NCBI GenBank assembly: GCA_002477505.1
Contig: DLQB01000041.1
Location: forward strand, 1-6,013
Direction of reading: 5' to 3'
DNA from: Flavobacteriales bacterium UBA7443
GTDB taxonomy: Bacteria; Bacteroidota; Bacteroidia; Flavobacteriales_D; Sanyastnellaceae
DNA length: 6,013 bases
Below, piece by piece: positions 5,494-6,013 of this stretch; the stretch's first letter is position 1, and each line of letters opens with the position of its first letter. Position numbers and translations under genes: made by a program. The notes below the pieces were generated by a model. The model was not told the DNA's origin. It did no database searches and worked only from the letters and a program-made list of their open reading frames with translations.

Positions 5494-6013
5494 CTAAGGA
5501 CAATAATTCCCATCTGGAGCCAACAGGGGAATTCCATAAGCAGCGTCGGTGATCAGCGCGTGCACCCGTGCGTCTTTGCTTTCGAGTAGCTCGGGGGAAT
5601 ACAGTTCCCACTCATGCGCTATCCCTCGAGCCGTCGAGGAATCATTCAAGATTCCCATCATAGTAACAATTGCCCAATACAAGTATTCAATGGCCATGCA
5701 TTCATAGTCGCAGGTCTCATCGTCATAATGGTACCAAGCATCCTCGAGCTGCTCCTCGGGAATGGACATAAATTGACCGCCTCGAGCGACATCCATGGCA
5801 ACAGTCAACAAAGAAGAATTGGGCCCCAGTGAAAATGCCTCAGGGTAAACGGCAACATGCCCAACATGATTGATGGTATGAAGTACCTCTTCTACGGTGG
5901 CATAACTGCCCCAGTGTCCTGGCCGTTGTGGGTCAATTTCATCCGCGTACAGAACAGCACTTATGCCTTTCCCATTGTAAGCGTCGAAGAGTGCTTCTTC
6001 CGTTTTGCATCCT
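5494..6013 (-). CDS. Unrecognised protein, C-terminal 172 residues (runs off right edge)
   Basis: The minus-strand frame is open from the right edge to a stop at 5494-5496. The N-terminus is missing, and internal TTG (5811) or ATG codons are not the start. The visible part carries ISAVLYADEIDPQRPGHWG (residues 17-35), a histidine-containing stretch TINHVGHVAVYPEAF (46-60), MDVARGGQFMSIPEE (73-87), WYHYDDETCDYECMAIEYLYW (93-113) and WELYSPELL (135-143), ending LLAPDGNYCP. The dense mix of Trp, Tyr, His, Asp and Cys (His95, Asp97, Asp98, Cys101, Cys105) looks like a conserved core, perhaps with a metal site or disulfide, but no family is recognised and no HExxH motif is present. There are no membrane segments in the visible part. 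Whether it has a signal peptide cannot be seen. It converges on the polytopic membrane-protein gene with an 84-bp gap. Confidence 0.75.
   Translation of the reverse strand, partial: GCKTEEALFDAYNGKGISAVLYADEIDPQRPGHWGSYATVEEVLHTINHVGHVAVYPEAFSLGPNSSLLTVAMDVARGGQFMSIPEEQLEDAWYHYDDETCDYECMAIEYLYWAIVTMMGILNDSSTARGIAHEWELYSPELLESKDARVHALITDAAYGIPLLAPDGNYCP

Noticed and set aside
5494..5811. A separate 105-residue gene starting at TTG 5811
   Set aside because: The same frame stays open upstream to the right edge with convincing protein-like sequence, so this is only the tail of a longer gene.

Overview
The window looks like a chromosomal segment of a Bacteroidota bacterium, probably a marine flavobacterium-like lineage. 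The reasons are the SulP sequence type, the general lack of Shine-Dalgarno sequences, a candidate TTG / TAnTTTG promoter, and a moderate G+C content (about half, judged by eye). This placement is inference. No tRNA, rRNA, insertion sequence, CRISPR array or phage gene was recognised.

Left part (1-2970, all minus strand). At the left edge is the N-terminal 243 residues of a SulP-family anion transporter, which runs off the window. Upstream of it is a 119-residue protein with one membrane segment and a very acidic region, of unknown function. Then comes a 308-bp stretch (1184-1491) with no intact gene but hydrophobic reading-frame fragments that may be a decayed small membrane-protein gene. Next is the most notable gene, a 467-residue protein with an N-terminal thiol dioxygenase (cysteine dioxygenase type I-like cupin) joined to a C-terminal class I SAM-dependent methyltransferase.

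Middle (2971-4400). A lipoprotein of the PuuD / peptidase C26 family (class I glutamine amidotransferase fold, gamma-glutamyl hydrolase type) lies 75 bp upstream of the dioxygenase-methyltransferase on the same strand and could share its transcript. Divergent from it, across 62 bp, is a flavodoxin-fold NAD(P)H-dependent FMN reductase.

Right part (4401-6013). A 148-bp intergenic region carries two inverted repeats and a candidate Bacteroidota promoter. It precedes a 286-residue integral membrane protein of unknown function. Converging on that gene is the C-terminal 172 residues of an unrecognised protein that enters from the right edge. Its reading frame is open to the window end, so the internal TTG or ATG codons are not its true start.

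Taken together, the gamma-glutamyl hydrolase, thiol dioxygenase-methyltransferase, FMN reductase and anion transporter could form a thiol/sulfur-handling neighbourhood. No pathway is demonstrated by the sequence, and the adjacency may be accidental.
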